Shown here piece after piece: positions 35,697-44,429 of a stretch of 64,000 nucleotides of DNA. Numbering within the stretch: position 1 is the first letter of the stretch; the number at the start of each line of letters is the position of its first letter. A model generated the notes under the pieces. It searched no databases, was not told where the DNA came from, and saw nothing but the letters and a program-made list of their open reading frames with translations. Position numbers and translations under genes: made by a program. Origin of the DNA: Streptomyces tardus (GTDB lineage: Bacteria; Actinomycetota; Actinomycetes; Streptomycetales; Streptomycetaceae); contig NZ_JAELVF020000004.1 in the NCBI RefSeq assembly GCF_018101125.2, positions 648,561 through 712,560 on the forward strand, read 5' to 3'.

Positions 35697-35817
35697 CCCG
35701 AGCCGGGTCAAAGGGCTGTCTCCCGGCGCTGTGGCTGGTTAGCCTCTGCCGTACTCACCCCGAGTGCCGGCCCGCGGGTGCGGGGCCGGACGCGTACGTG
35801 CGAGGCAGGGAGACAGC

Positions 35818-37455
35818 GTGAGCACACGCCCGAGCCAGGAAGCCGGCCCCACCACGACCCCGCTGCGGGAACACACCATCGGCGCGGACCTCCTGGCGAC
35901 CGTACGGGCGCACGGAACACGGGACGCGCTCGTCGAGTGCGCCACCGGCCGCCGCTGGACCTACCGCGAGTTCCTGAGGGAGGTCGACGCCGTCGCGCTC
36001 GGCCTGTGGGCGGACGGCGTGCGCCCCGGCGACCGGGTCGCCGTCTGGGCGCCCAACTGCGCCGAGTGGGTCTTCGTCCAGTACGCCTGCGCCCGCCTCG
36101 GAGCCGTACTGGTCACCGTCAACCCCGCCTACCGCAGCCACGAACTGGTCCACGTGCTGCGGCAGTCCGGGGCGCGCACGGTGATCGCGGCGCCCTCCTT
36201 CAAGACCTCCGACTACGCGGCGATGCTCGCGCAGGCGGCGCCCGAGTGCCCCGATCTGCTCGACGTCGTCCTCATCGGTGAGGAGTCCTGGGGCGCGCTG
36301 CTGGAGTCCGGACGCTGCACCGACCCCGCCGTACTGGCCGACATCGGAGAGCGGCTGCACCCGGACGACCCCGTCAACATCCAGTACACCTCCGGCACCA
36401 CGGGGTTCCCCAAGGGCGCCACCCTCTCCCACCGCAACATCCTCAACAACGGCTTCTTCGTGGGGGAGTTGCTGCACTACACCGAACGCGACCGGATCGC
36501 CGTCCCGGTGCCCTTCTACCACTGCTTCGGCATGGTCATGGGAAATCTGGCCGCCACCTCGCACGGCGCGGCCCTGGTCATCCCGGCCCCCGCCTTCGAC
36601 CCGGCCGCGACCCTCGCCGCGGTCGCCGCCGAGCGCTGTACTTCTCTGTACGGCGTACCGACGATGTTCATCGCCGCCCTCGCCGTCCCCGACTTCGACG
36701 ATTACGAACTGGGCAGCCTGCGCACGGGCATCATGGCGGGCTCCACCTGCCCGGTGGACACCATGCGACAGGTCATCTCCCGCATGGGCGTCGAGGAGAT
36801 CTCCATCTGCTACGGCATGACCGAGACCTCGCCGGTCTCCATGCAGACCCGTACCGACGACAGCCTGGAACGCCGGGTGGCCACCGTCGGACGGCCCGGC
36901 CCGCACATCGAGGTCAGGATCGTCGACCCGGAGACCGGCGCGGTGGCGCCGCGGGGCGTCCCCGGCGAGTTCTGCACCCGCGGCTACCCGGTGATGCTCG
37001 GCTACTGGGACCAGCCCGAGAAGACCGCGGAGGCCATCGACGCCGACGGCTGGATGCACACCGGCGACCTGGCGGTGATGGACGACGACGGGTACGCGAG
37101 CATCACCGGCCGTATCAAGGACATGGTGATCAGGGGCGGCGAGAACCTCTACCCCCGCGAGATCGAGGAGTTCCTGATCACCCACCCCGACATCGTCGAC
37201 GCCCAGGTCGTCGGGGTGCCGGACGAGAAGTACGGCGAGGAGCTGATGGCCTGGCTGCGGATGCGCGAGGGCGCACCCGCGCTCAATCCCGAGGCGGTGC
37301 GCGCCTTCTGCGACGGAAGCCTCCCCCGGCACAAGATTCCCAAGTACGTGCATCTGGTCGAGGACTTCCCGATGACCGTCACGGGCAAGGTGCGCAAGGT
37401 GCAGATGCGGGCGGAGGCGGTCCGACTGCTGGGCCTGCGCCCGCCGCCCGCCTGA
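35818..37455 (+). CDS. Fatty-acyl-CoA synthetase (FadD-like AMP-binding enzyme)
   Basis: 545 residues from GTG 35818, with GGGAG at good spacing. Adenylation motifs are IQYTSGTTGFPKGATLSH (P-loop), CYGMTETSP, WMHTGDLAVMDDDGY, GRIKDMVIRGGENLYPREIE and the C-terminal catalytic Lys in TVTGKVRKVQM. It activates medium- or long-chain fatty acids to acyl-CoA through acyl-AMP. It stands alone with its own promoter region and could feed beta-oxidation together with the acyl-CoA dehydrogenases in the window. Distinct from the megasynthase loading ligase. Confidence 0.87.
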   Translation: MSTRPSQEAGPTTTPLREHTIGADLLATVRAHGTRDALVECATGRRWTYREFLREVDAVALGLWADGVRPGDRVAVWAPNCAEWVFVQYACARLGAVLVTVNPAYRSHELVHVLRQSGARTVIAAPSFKTSDYAAMLAQAAPECPDLLDVVLIGEESWGALLESGRCTDPAVLADIGERLHPDDPVNIQYTSGTTGFPKGATLSHRNILNNGFFVGELLHYTERDRIAVPVPFYHCFGMVMGNLAATSHGAALVIPAPAFDPAATLAAVAAERCTSLYGVPTMFIAALAVPDFDDYELGSLRTGIMAGSTCPVDTMRQVISRMGVEEISICYGMTETSPVSMQTRTDDSLERRVATVGRPGPHIEVRIVDPETGAVAPRGVPGEFCTRGYPVMLGYWDQPEKTAEAIDADGWMHTGDLAVMDDDGYASITGRIKDMVIRGGENLYPREIEEFLITHPDIVDAQVVGVPDEKYGEELMAWLRMREGAPALNPEAVRAFCDGSLPRHKIPKYVHLVEDFPMTVTGKVRKVQMRAEAVRLLGLRPPPA

Positions 37456-37516
37456 TCGGCCCGCCGGCCCCGTGCCCGTACACACCCCGGCACGGCCGAC
37501 CCGCGGCCCGGCAGAC

Positions 37517-37558
37517 CCGTGCCCGTACGCCCGTGCCCGTACGCCCGTGCCCGTACGC
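37517..37558. repeat. 14-bp tandem repeat, three exact copies
   Basis: CCGTGCCCGTACGC repeated exactly at 37517, 37531 and 37545; a diverged copy lies near 37479. It lies in the gap between the acyl-CoA synthetase and the sigma factor. The unit resembles the short GTACGC-rich repeats at about 3.84-3.89 kb. Confidence 0.8.
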
Positions 37559-37629
37559 CCCGTGCGCGGTGCGGACGTCCGCGGCGGGCGCGGTGGACAG
37601 GCCGTCCGCCCTTGCGGTGAGATGGCCCC

Positions 37630-38544
37630 ATGGCGACCGACCTGCACTCCACCGACGGGCTGACCCGCGAGTTCGAGGAGCACCGGGCGGTGCTCACCTC
37701 GGTCGCCTACCGGATGCTCGGCCGGGTCGTGGACGCCGAGGACACCGTCCAGGACGCGTGGCTGCGGTGGGCCTCCGCCGACCGCGGGGACGTCGCCGAG
37801 CCGCGCGCCTACCTGGTGCGGATCACCACCCGGCTCGCGCTGGACCGACTCCGCCAGGCACAGAACCGCAGAGAGAGCTACGTCGGCCCCTGGCTGCCCG
37901 AGCCCCTGGTGACCGAGTCCGGGCCGGCCGTTCAGGACTCCTCCGAGCGGTTGCTGTCCGCCGAGTCCGTGTCGATGGCGATGCTGGTCGTGCTGGAGTC
38001 GCTCTCCCCGCTGGAGCGTGCGGTGTTCGTGCTCCGCGAGGCGTTCGGCTACCCCTACGCCGAGGTCGCCCGCGTTCTGGAGCGCGGCGAGCCGGCCGTC
38101 CGGCAGCTGGGCACCCGCGCCCGTCGCCACGTCGACTCCGGCGCCCCGCGCTACACCGTCGACCCGCAGGAGCGCCGCGACCTCACCGAGCGCTTCCTGA
38201 GCGCTGCCGGCGGCGGGGACCTGCAAGCGCTGCTCTCCCTGCTTGCCCCCGACGTGAGCCTGGTCGGCGACGGCGGCGGCAACGCCAAGGCCCCGCGCCG
38301 CATCATCGAGACCGCCGACAAGGTCGGCCGGTTCATCGCCGCCGTGGCGCAGCAGACCATCGGCGACGGCGAGGTGCGGCTCGTCGAGTTCAACGGCGCG
38401 ACAGCGGTCGTCTTCCTGGTGGAGGGCCGAGTGCGGCAGGCCGCGCAGATCGAGGTCGCCGACGGACTGATCCAGCGCCTCTACCTGTGGACCAACCCAC
38501 AGAAGGTCGAGCCCATCAACACCCAGCTGCAGCGGGGGAGTTGA
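37630..38544 (+). CDS. ECF41-type extracytoplasmic-function sigma factor (SigJ-like)
   Basis: 304 residues. Sigma region 2 (AYRMLGRVVDAEDTVQDAWLRW) and region 4 (LSPLERAVFVLREAFGYPYAEVA) are followed by a ~120-residue SnoaL-like C-terminal domain. All three ECF41 hallmarks are visible: WLPEPL in the linker, DGGG (LVGDGGGNAKAP) and an N-P-x-K motif (TNPQKVEP). In ECF41 factors the C-terminal domain regulates activity in place of an anti-sigma factor. Targets are often neighbouring oxidoreductase or decarboxylase genes. Here the neighbour is a convergent short-chain dehydrogenase ending 18 bases away. Confidence 0.9.
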   Translation: MATDLHSTDGLTREFEEHRAVLTSVAYRMLGRVVDAEDTVQDAWLRWASADRGDVAEPRAYLVRITTRLALDRLRQAQNRRESYVGPWLPEPLVTESGPAVQDSSERLLSAESVSMAMLVVLESLSPLERAVFVLREAFGYPYAEVARVLERGEPAVRQLGTRARRHVDSGAPRYTVDPQERRDLTERFLSAAGGGDLQALLSLLAPDVSLVGDGGGNAKAPRRIIETADKVGRFIAAVAQQTIGDGEVRLVEFNGATAVVFLVEGRVRQAAQIEVADGLIQRLYLWTNPQKVEPINTQLQRGS

Positions 38545-38562
38545 GCCGGTGGCGCGCTGCGC

Positions 38563-39312
38563 TCACAGGCCCCCGGCCACTCGCAGCACCGCGCCACTCG
38601 TGTACGAGGCGTCCGGCGAGAGCAGCCACGCCACCGCGCCGGCGACCTCGTCCGCCTCGCCCGGCCGCCCCATCGGCACCCGGTCGCTCTTGCGCCACGG
38701 GCGCTGCGCGTCCCCCATCGCGGCATGGATGTCGGTGAGAATCATGCCCGGCTGCACCGAGTTGACCCGCACCCCCTGCTGCGCGAGCTCCTTGGCCAGG
38801 CCCACCGTCAGCGCGTCGACCGCCGCCTTGCTCGCGGCGTAGTGCACGTACTCGTCGGGGCCGCCGAGCGTGGCCGCCGCCGAGGAGATGTTGACCATCG
38901 CTCCGCCCTGCCCGCCGCACTCGCGCGACATCTCCCGCGCCGCCCGCCGGGCGCAGTAGAGGGCGCCGAGCACATTGACCTCCACCACGCGCCGCATGGT
39001 GGACGCGGGGGTGTGGGTGAAACTCCCCAACGGACCGGTGATCCCCGCGTTGTTGACGAACCCGGTGGGCGCGCCGAGCGCGTCCACGGCCCGGTCGAAG
39101 AACGACTCGACCTCCTCCTCGCACCCGGTGTCGACCCGGAAAGCGTACGCAGAACGGCCGAGTTCCCGTACGCGCGCGACCGTGCTCTCGGCGGCGGATT
39201 CGTCGCGCTCGTACCCGATGACCAGATCGTGACCTTCGTGCCCGAGCCGGACGGCGATCGCCGCGCCGATACCCCTGCCGCCACCGGTGACCACCGTGAC
39301 CTGCCGCGTCAT
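38563..39312 (-). CDS. Short-chain dehydrogenase/reductase
   Basis: 249 residues from ATG 39312, preceded by GGAGG at seven bases. Rossmann motif VVTGGGRGIGAAIA, NNAGITG, catalytic YAASK (YxxxK) with the upstream Ser in NISSAAA, and the PGMILTD cofactor segment: a classical NAD(P)-dependent SDR of the FabG/glucose-dehydrogenase type. The substrate is unknown. It is convergent with the ECF41 sigma gene and divergent from the GntR regulator, whose dre-like operator lies about 95 bases upstream and could also affect this gene. Confidence 0.85.
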   Translation of the reverse strand: MTRQVTVVTGGGRGIGAAIAVRLGHEGHDLVIGYERDESAAESTVARVRELGRSAYAFRVDTGCEEEVESFFDRAVDALGAPTGFVNNAGITGPLGSFTHTPASTMRRVVEVNVLGALYCARRAAREMSRECGGQGGAMVNISSAAATLGGPDEYVHYAASKAAVDALTVGLAKELAQQGVRVNSVQPGMILTDIHAAMGDAQRPWRKSDRVPMGRPGEADEVAGAVAWLLSPDASYTSGAVLRVAGGL

Positions 39313-39404
39313 CCTCGAACCTCCGTAGCAATCGGAGCCGCGCCGGCCCCGTCGACGCAGCGACGCTACACCGCGGCGCCCCATCGGCCGTTCCGAGGAA
39401 GGGA

Positions 39405-39440
39405 ATTGGTCTTGACCAAGTTGACAGCCCGACCTATCGT
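39405..39440 (+). promoter_or_regulatory. GntR promoter with overlapping dre-like operator
   Basis: ATTGGTCTTGACCAAG (39405-39420) matches 12 of 16 dre positions and contains the perfect-arm palindrome TTGGTC-TT-GACCAA. Within it TTGACC (39412-39417) has a TATCGT -10-like box (39435-39440) at a 17-base spacing; a second -35-like TTGACA follows at 39421. The operator covers the -35 region, implying autoregulation by the GntR protein or control by DasR. Confidence 0.65.
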
Positions 39441-39513
39441 CCTAGGCATACGCAACAACCTTTAAGAAACAAGCTCACATATCGCGGCGGCGACAGCGAC
39501 AGCGGAGGCACAG

Positions 39514-40230
39514 GTGGCGACCACACAGCTGGAGGCACTTCCGGAGCCCAAGTACTGGCATCTGAAGACGGCGCTGAGCGAAGCGCTGGACAGCGAGTTC
39601 ACGGTCGGCCAGATCCTGCCCAACGAGCGTGATCTCGCCGCGCGTTACGGCGTCGCCCGCGCGACCCTGCGCCAGGCGCTGGAGCAGTTGGAGCTGGAAG
39701 GCAGACTGCAGCGCCGCAGAGGCGTGGGCACCACCGTCTCGCCGCCCCGCGTCGGTGTCGACGTCTCGCCCGCCCCGGACCGCTGGCCCGGAGAGCCGGG
39801 GGACGCCTGGCAGACGGAGAGCGCGTCCTGCCCCGCCGCGCCCGCCCAGATTGCGCAGCTGCTCGGCCTCGCGGCCGGGGACTCCGTTCACGCCGTCCGC
39901 CGCACCCGTGCCGCACACAGCCAGCCCGTCGCCACCGAGCTGGTGTATGTGCCCACCCGCGAGCTGCCCGCGGGGCAGGAGGCGGAGGCGATCCTCGCCA
40001 CCCTGCACCTCCGCGACCTCAAGGGCCAGGAGCGCACCGTGGAGCTGGGCTCCGCCAAGGCCGAGGACGCACGGCTGCTCGACCGGCTGCCGGGTGCGCC
40101 GGTCCTGGTCGTGACCACCCGCTACCTCACCGAGCAGGGCACCGCAGCGGTCACCGTCGCCACCTACCGTGCCGACACCTGCCGTCTCACCTTCGGCGAC
40201 TCCGGCGCGATGCGGCTGCTCGCCGGCTGA
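39514..40230 (+). CDS. GntR/HutC-family transcriptional regulator (DasR-like)
   Basis: 238 residues from GTG 39514, with GGAGG five bases upstream. The N-terminal winged helix (about 15-75) reads LPNERDLAARYGVARATLRQ, then LEGRLQRRRGVGTTV, in the same pattern as DasR. The C-terminal UTRA domain (about 95-235) would sense a small ligand, typically a sugar phosphate. It is probably a DasR paralogue rather than DasR itself, since no dasABC transport genes are next to it. A dre-like operator overlaps its own promoter. Convergent with a ROK regulator across a shared terminator. Confidence 0.85.
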   Translation: MATTQLEALPEPKYWHLKTALSEALDSEFTVGQILPNERDLAARYGVARATLRQALEQLELEGRLQRRRGVGTTVSPPRVGVDVSPAPDRWPGEPGDAWQTESASCPAAPAQIAQLLGLAAGDSVHAVRRTRAAHSQPVATELVYVPTRELPAGQEAEAILATLHLRDLKGQERTVELGSAKAEDARLLDRLPGAPVLVVTTRYLTEQGTAAVTVATYRADTCRLTFGDSGAMRLLAG

Positions 40231-40260
40231 CCGCACGCAACTGCCCGCCCGAGCGCTCAC

Positions 40261-40298
40261 CTTCGGCCGTCCACCGCCCGCGCGGTGGGCGGCCGAAG
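40261..40298. terminator. Bidirectional hairpin between GntR and ROK genes
   Basis: Arms 40261-40277 and 40282-40298 pair at 16 of 17 positions around a 4-base loop, between two convergent genes that end at 40230 and 40345. Confidence 0.75.
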
Positions 40299-40344
40299 AC
40301 GTACACGCGTCCGGTCGGCACCCGCACCCGGGCGCCGACCGTCC

Positions 40345-41490
40345 CTACGTGGACTCGACCACGAACAGCTGCTCCTCCACGAGATCCAGCGCGAGCCTGA
40401 GCGCTCCCACCGCCACCGCGTCCTCGCCCAGCGCGGAGAGCGCCACCCGCGGAGGACGCAGGCAGTAGCGCTCCAGCTCGGTCCGCAACGGATCCAGCAG
40501 GCCGTCCAGCCCCGCGGCCCACCCGCCCACGACCACCAACTCCGGGTCCAGGGCCAGCACCAGCGCCGCCACATCGTGCACCAGACGGTGGATGAAGCGT
40601 TCCACCGCCTGCTCGGCCCGCTCGTCGCCCGAGCGCGCCAGCGCGAACACCTCGGCCACCGCCGCCTCGTCCAGCGGATGCAGCGGCTCGCCCGTCGTGG
40701 ACAGCAGCCGCTCGGGGAACGCCTCGCGGCCGAGCAGATGCAGCGCCCCGATCTCACCCGCCGCGCCGCCGAAGCCGCGGTGCAGCCGCCCGCCGATGAG
40801 CGAACCGGCACCCGGGCTCAGCCCGGCCAACACCATCACCACATCCGTGCAACCGGACGCCACACCCTGCCAACGCTCGGCCACCACCGCCGCATTGGCA
40901 TCGTTCTCCACCAGGACCGGACAGCGAAAGGTCCGCCTCAGCCGCTCGCCGAGAGGGAGGCCCGTCCAGCCCGGCAGCGCCGTGCTGAGCCGCATGCTGC
41001 CGTCCGCCCGTACGATCCCGGGCGTTCCCACGCCCACCGCCCGCAGCGTCGAGCGCGCCACGGCGCAACTGCTCACCAGCTCCAGCGCGTTGGCGGCGGC
41101 CAGCTCCAACCGCTCCTCGGCGCCCGCCTGTTCGGAGATCGGCCGCTCCGCACGGTCCAGCCGCGCCCCGGCCAGATCGGAGAGCACCGCCGAGACCCGG
41201 TGCGGGCCGATCTCGATGCCCAGCAGATGTCCGGCCTCGGCGCAAAAGCGGTACCGGCGGGCCGGACGACCCTGCCTGCGCAGCTCACCGGGCGCGTCGG
41301 CACACTCCGCGGCCAGGCCCGCCACCTGCAGACCCTCCATGATGCCCTCGACCGTGGGACGCGAGAGACCGGTGCCGCGCACCAGCTCCGTCAGCGTCAG
41401 CGCGTCGGTGGCCGACCGCAGCGCCCGCAGGACGACCGTGGCGTTGATGCGCCGCAACAGCGAGGGATCCCCGCCGGTGAGCCTGCCCAA
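40345..41490 (-). CDS. ROK-family transcriptional regulator lacking the zinc cysteines
   Basis: 381 residues from TTG 41490, chosen because AGGAGG lies seven bases upstream and the product opens LGRLTGGDPSLLRRIN, the usual start of Streptomyces ROK regulators. Winged helix (about 15-75: LTELVRGTGLSRPTVEGIM), then a ROK sugar-kinase-like domain with VLVENDANAAVVAE and HRGFGGAAGEIGAL. The CxCGxxGC zinc cluster that normally follows G-E-x-G is absent; the segment reads LHLLGREAFPERLLSTTG. Such factors sense sugars; the amino-sugar loci in the window make GlcNAc derivatives candidates. Confidence 0.85.
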   Translation of the reverse strand: MGRLTGGDPSLLRRINATVVLRALRSATDALTLTELVRGTGLSRPTVEGIMEGLQVAGLAAECADAPGELRRQGRPARRYRFCAEAGHLLGIEIGPHRVSAVLSDLAGARLDRAERPISEQAGAEERLELAAANALELVSSCAVARSTLRAVGVGTPGIVRADGSMRLSTALPGWTGLPLGERLRRTFRCPVLVENDANAAVVAERWQGVASGCTDVVMVLAGLSPGAGSLIGGRLHRGFGGAAGEIGALHLLGREAFPERLLSTTGEPLHPLDEAAVAEVFALARSGDERAEQAVERFIHRLVHDVAALVLALDPELVVVGGWAAGLDGLLDPLRTELERYCLRPPRVALSALGEDAVAVGALRLALDLVEEQLFVVEST

Positions 41491-41568
41491 CTTTCCGCCT
41501 CCTGACCTGCACACGTGTTGCGGGATCGTATCCGCTACGGGCGGAGGGGGCGAGAGCCGGAAGAAGTG

Positions 41569-42078
41569 TCACCCGCTGTCGTCCAGCCGGTAGCCCAGCG
41601 CGACGGCAGCGAGCCGCCCGTACGCCGCTACCAGATCCTCGAGCGACCAACTCGCGTTCAGGCCACTGGGGTTGGGCAGCACCCACACCCCGGTGGCGCC
41701 GATCCTCCGCTGCTGCGGCCCCACCCGCGCCGTACGCTCCCCGAAGGCAGTCCGGTACGCGCCGATACCCGCGACCGCGAGCCAGCGCGGCGCGTACCGC
41801 TCGACGGTCGCGACCAGCCGCTCACCGCCCGCCCGCAGCTCGCCCGAGGAGAGGTCCGACGCCTTGGCACTGGGCCTGGCGACCACATTGGTGATGCCGA
41901 CGCCGTGCGAGGGCAACTCCCACTGCTGCGCCGGCTCCAGCTGCCGCGCAGTGAACCCGGAGCGGTGCAGCACCGGCCAGAAGCGGTTGCCGGGGCGGGC
42001 GAAGTGGTGGCCGGTCGCTGCCGACAGCAGCCCCGGATTGATGCCGCAGAACAGCACCCGCAACCCCGTACCGAGCAC
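41569..42078 (-). CDS. mug: G/U mismatch-specific uracil-DNA glycosylase (Mug/TDG)
   Basis: 169 residues from GTG 42078 (GAGG eight bases upstream); no other good start lies in frame nearby. Family motifs are LFCGINPG near the N-terminus, GITNVVARPS, and LPNPSGLN near the C-terminus. It removes U or ethenocytosine opposite G in DNA repair. Its start is 48 bases after the purB stop, so it may be read from the purB transcript. Confidence 0.85.
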   Translation of the reverse strand: MLGTGLRVLFCGINPGLLSAATGHHFARPGNRFWPVLHRSGFTARQLEPAQQWELPSHGVGITNVVARPSAKASDLSSGELRAGGERLVATVERYAPRWLAVAGIGAYRTAFGERTARVGPQQRRIGATGVWVLPNPSGLNASWSLEDLVAAYGRLAAVALGYRLDDSG

Positions 42079-42125
42079 GTCCGGGACCTCGCCGGCCGTC
42101 TGCTCCCGCCCGGCCCCGCGCGGGC

Positions 42126-43556
42126 TCAGAGAATCGCCCCCGGACGGTACGCCGCGGCTCGCGGGTGCCGCGCGGTGATCTCCTCGATCCGGGTCAGGAC
42201 CTGCACCACCTGGCCGGCCGCAGCACCGGTGAACGCCAGCCGGTCCGCGAGCAGCTCCGCCAACTGCGCCCGGTCCAGCGGGATCCGCTCGTCGCCGGCG
42301 AGCCGGTCCAGCAGCTCGTTGCGCTCCGCACCCGCGCGCAACGCCAGCGCGGAGGCCACCGCGTGCTCCTTGATCACCTCGTGCGCGGTCTCCCTGCCCA
42401 CGCCCGCGCGCACCGCGGCCATCAGCACCCTGGTCGTCGCCAGGAACGGCAGATAGCGGTCCAGCTCCCGCTCGACCACCGCGGGGAAGGCGCCGAACTC
42501 CTCCAGCACCGTCAGGAACGTCTCCAACAGACCGTCCAGTGCGAAGAACGCGTCCGGCAGCGCGACTCGGCGCACCACCGAACACGACACATCGCCCTCG
42601 TTCCACTGGTCACCGGCGAGCTCGCCGACCATCGAGGCGTAGCCGCGCAGGATCACCGCGAAGCCGTTGACCCGCTCGCAGGAACGGGTGTTCATCTTGT
42701 GCGGCATCGCCGACGAGCCGACCTGGCCCTCCTTGAAGCCCTCCGTCACCAGCTCCTGCCCGGCCATCAGCCGGATCGTCCGGGCCAGCGAGGAGGGCGC
42801 GGCGGCGAGCTGCACCAGGGAGGTCACCACGTCGTAGTCCAGCGACCGCGGATAGACCTGGCCCACCGAGGTGAAGGACCGGCCGAAGCCCAGATGCGCC
42901 GCGACCCGCTGCTCCAGCTCGCCCAGCCGCTCGTCATCGCCGCCCAGCAGGTCCAACATGTCCTGCGCGGTGCCCACCGGGCCCTTGATGCCGCGCAGCG
43001 GATAGCGCGCCAACAGCTCCTCCACCCGCTCGTACGCCACCAGCAGCTCGTCCGCGGCGGAGGCGAAACGCTTGCCGAGCGTCGTCGCCTGCGCCGCGAC
43101 ATTGTGCGAACGGCCCGCCATCACCAGCGCCGCGTGCTCACCGGCGAGGGACCCGAGCCGCGCCAGCAGCGCGACTGTGCGGTCGCGCACCAACTCCAGC
43201 GAGAGCCGGATCTGCAACTGCTCCACGTTCTCGGTCAGATCCCGGGAGGTCATCCCCTTGTGGACCTGCTCATGGCCCGCGAGCGCGTTGAACTCCTCGA
43301 TCCGGGCCTTCACATCGTGCCGGGTGACCCGCTCGCGCTCGGCGATCGAGGCGAGGTCCACACTGTCCAGCACCCGCTCGTAGTCCGCGATGGCCGACTC
43401 GGGCACCTCCACACCCAGATCCCGCTGCGCACGCAGCACCGCGACCCACAGCCGGCGCTCCAGGCGCACCTTGTGCTCGGGAGACCACAGCTCGGCCAGA
43501 TCGGCGGAGGCGTAGCGGTTGGCCAGGACGTTCGGGATACGCGGCTTGTCAGTCAC
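42126..43556 (-). CDS. purB: Adenylosuccinate lyase
   Basis: 476 residues from GTG 43556. Fumarase/aspartase superfamily signature GSSAMPHKMN, with MTSRDLTENVEQLQIR and the His-containing MAGRSHNVAAQATT upstream. It catalyses two steps of purine synthesis: SAICAR to AICAR plus fumarate, and adenylosuccinate to AMP. The ribosome site is weak. The longer in-frame reading beyond 43556 is antisense-like to the neighbouring esterase gene and was discarded. The SGNH esterase gene ends 11 bases upstream of this start. Confidence 0.93.
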   Translation of the reverse strand: MTDKPRIPNVLANRYASADLAELWSPEHKVRLERRLWVAVLRAQRDLGVEVPESAIADYERVLDSVDLASIAERERVTRHDVKARIEEFNALAGHEQVHKGMTSRDLTENVEQLQIRLSLELVRDRTVALLARLGSLAGEHAALVMAGRSHNVAAQATTLGKRFASAADELLVAYERVEELLARYPLRGIKGPVGTAQDMLDLLGGDDERLGELEQRVAAHLGFGRSFTSVGQVYPRSLDYDVVTSLVQLAAAPSSLARTIRLMAGQELVTEGFKEGQVGSSAMPHKMNTRSCERVNGFAVILRGYASMVGELAGDQWNEGDVSCSVVRRVALPDAFFALDGLLETFLTVLEEFGAFPAVVERELDRYLPFLATTRVLMAAVRAGVGRETAHEVIKEHAVASALALRAGAERNELLDRLAGDERIPLDRAQLAELLADRLAFTGAAAGQVVQVLTRIEEITARHPRAAAYRPGAIL

Positions 43557-43567
43557 GTCTGGGGATT

Positions 43568-44353
43568 CTACGGGGTGTCCTCGCAGGCCAAGGGCGCGAG
43601 GTCGGGCCGCTTCGGCGCCCGCCCGTCGCCCGAGGAACGCCCGGTCAGCCGCCGCCGCACCCAGGGCAGCAGATACTGACGGGCGAACTGCGCGTCCGCC
43701 AGGCGCCGTGCGCCCCAGCCGGCGGCCGGCTCGTCCGGGACCGGCTGCCGCCAGTCGAACTCCGCCGGATGACCCAGCCGCTCCCACACCGCCTCGGCCA
43801 CCCGCCGGTGCCCCTCGGTCGTCAGATGCAGCCGGTCCTCGTACCACAGCCGCGGATCGCTGAGCGCGCCGGCGGCGTACAGGTCGACCACCAGCGCCCC
43901 GTGCTCGGCGGCGAGCTTGTCGATGAAGTCGAACAGCTCCTCCATGCGCGGCCGGTAGCGCTCCAGCACCGGGCCCTGGCGGCCCGGGCTGCGCATCAGC
44001 ACCAGCTGCCCGCACGACGGCGCGAGAGTGGAGACCGCCTCCTCCAGGAGGCCGCGCACCCGCGCCATGTCGCAGCTCGGGCGCAGCACGTCGTTGAGCC
44101 CGCCGACCAGCGTCACCAGATCGGCGTTCATCGCCGCTGCCGGCGGCACCTGGTCCTCGACGATCTGGCCGATCAGCTTGCCGCGCACCGCGAGGTTCGC
44201 GTACCGCACTCCCTCGGCGCGGTCGGCGAGCCGGGCGGCGAGCAGATCCGCCCAGCCCCGGTAACCGTCGCCGACCGGCGCGTGATCGGACATGCCCTCG
44301 GTGAACGAGTCACCGAGAGCGACGAAACTGCGGATTTCAGGTGTCTTCTCCAT
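43568..44353 (-). CDS. SGNH/GDSL-family hydrolase
   Basis: 261 residues from ATG 44353. Block I FVALGDSFTEGM (Ser nucleophile), block III VGGLNDVLRP (the N of GxND), block V RLHLTTEGH (DxxH-type His). No signal peptide, so it acts in the cytoplasm. Substrate unknown; related enzymes de-esterify acyl or acetyl groups. Upstream of purB with an 11-base gap and probably co-transcribed. Confidence 0.87.
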   Translation of the reverse strand: MEKTPEIRSFVALGDSFTEGMSDHAPVGDGYRGWADLLAARLADRAEGVRYANLAVRGKLIGQIVEDQVPPAAAMNADLVTLVGGLNDVLRPSCDMARVRGLLEEAVSTLAPSCGQLVLMRSPGRQGPVLERYRPRMEELFDFIDKLAAEHGALVVDLYAAGALSDPRLWYEDRLHLTTEGHRRVAEAVWERLGHPAEFDWRQPVPDEPAAGWGARRLADAQFARQYLLPWVRRRLTGRSSGDGRAPKRPDLAPLACEDTP

Positions 44354-44429
44354 GGCCGTGTCATGCTAACCAATTGCCTCGGTCAACCGGTTTCCGCGGC
44401 CCCTCCGAAGCGCGCCCGAGCCCGGGCCG

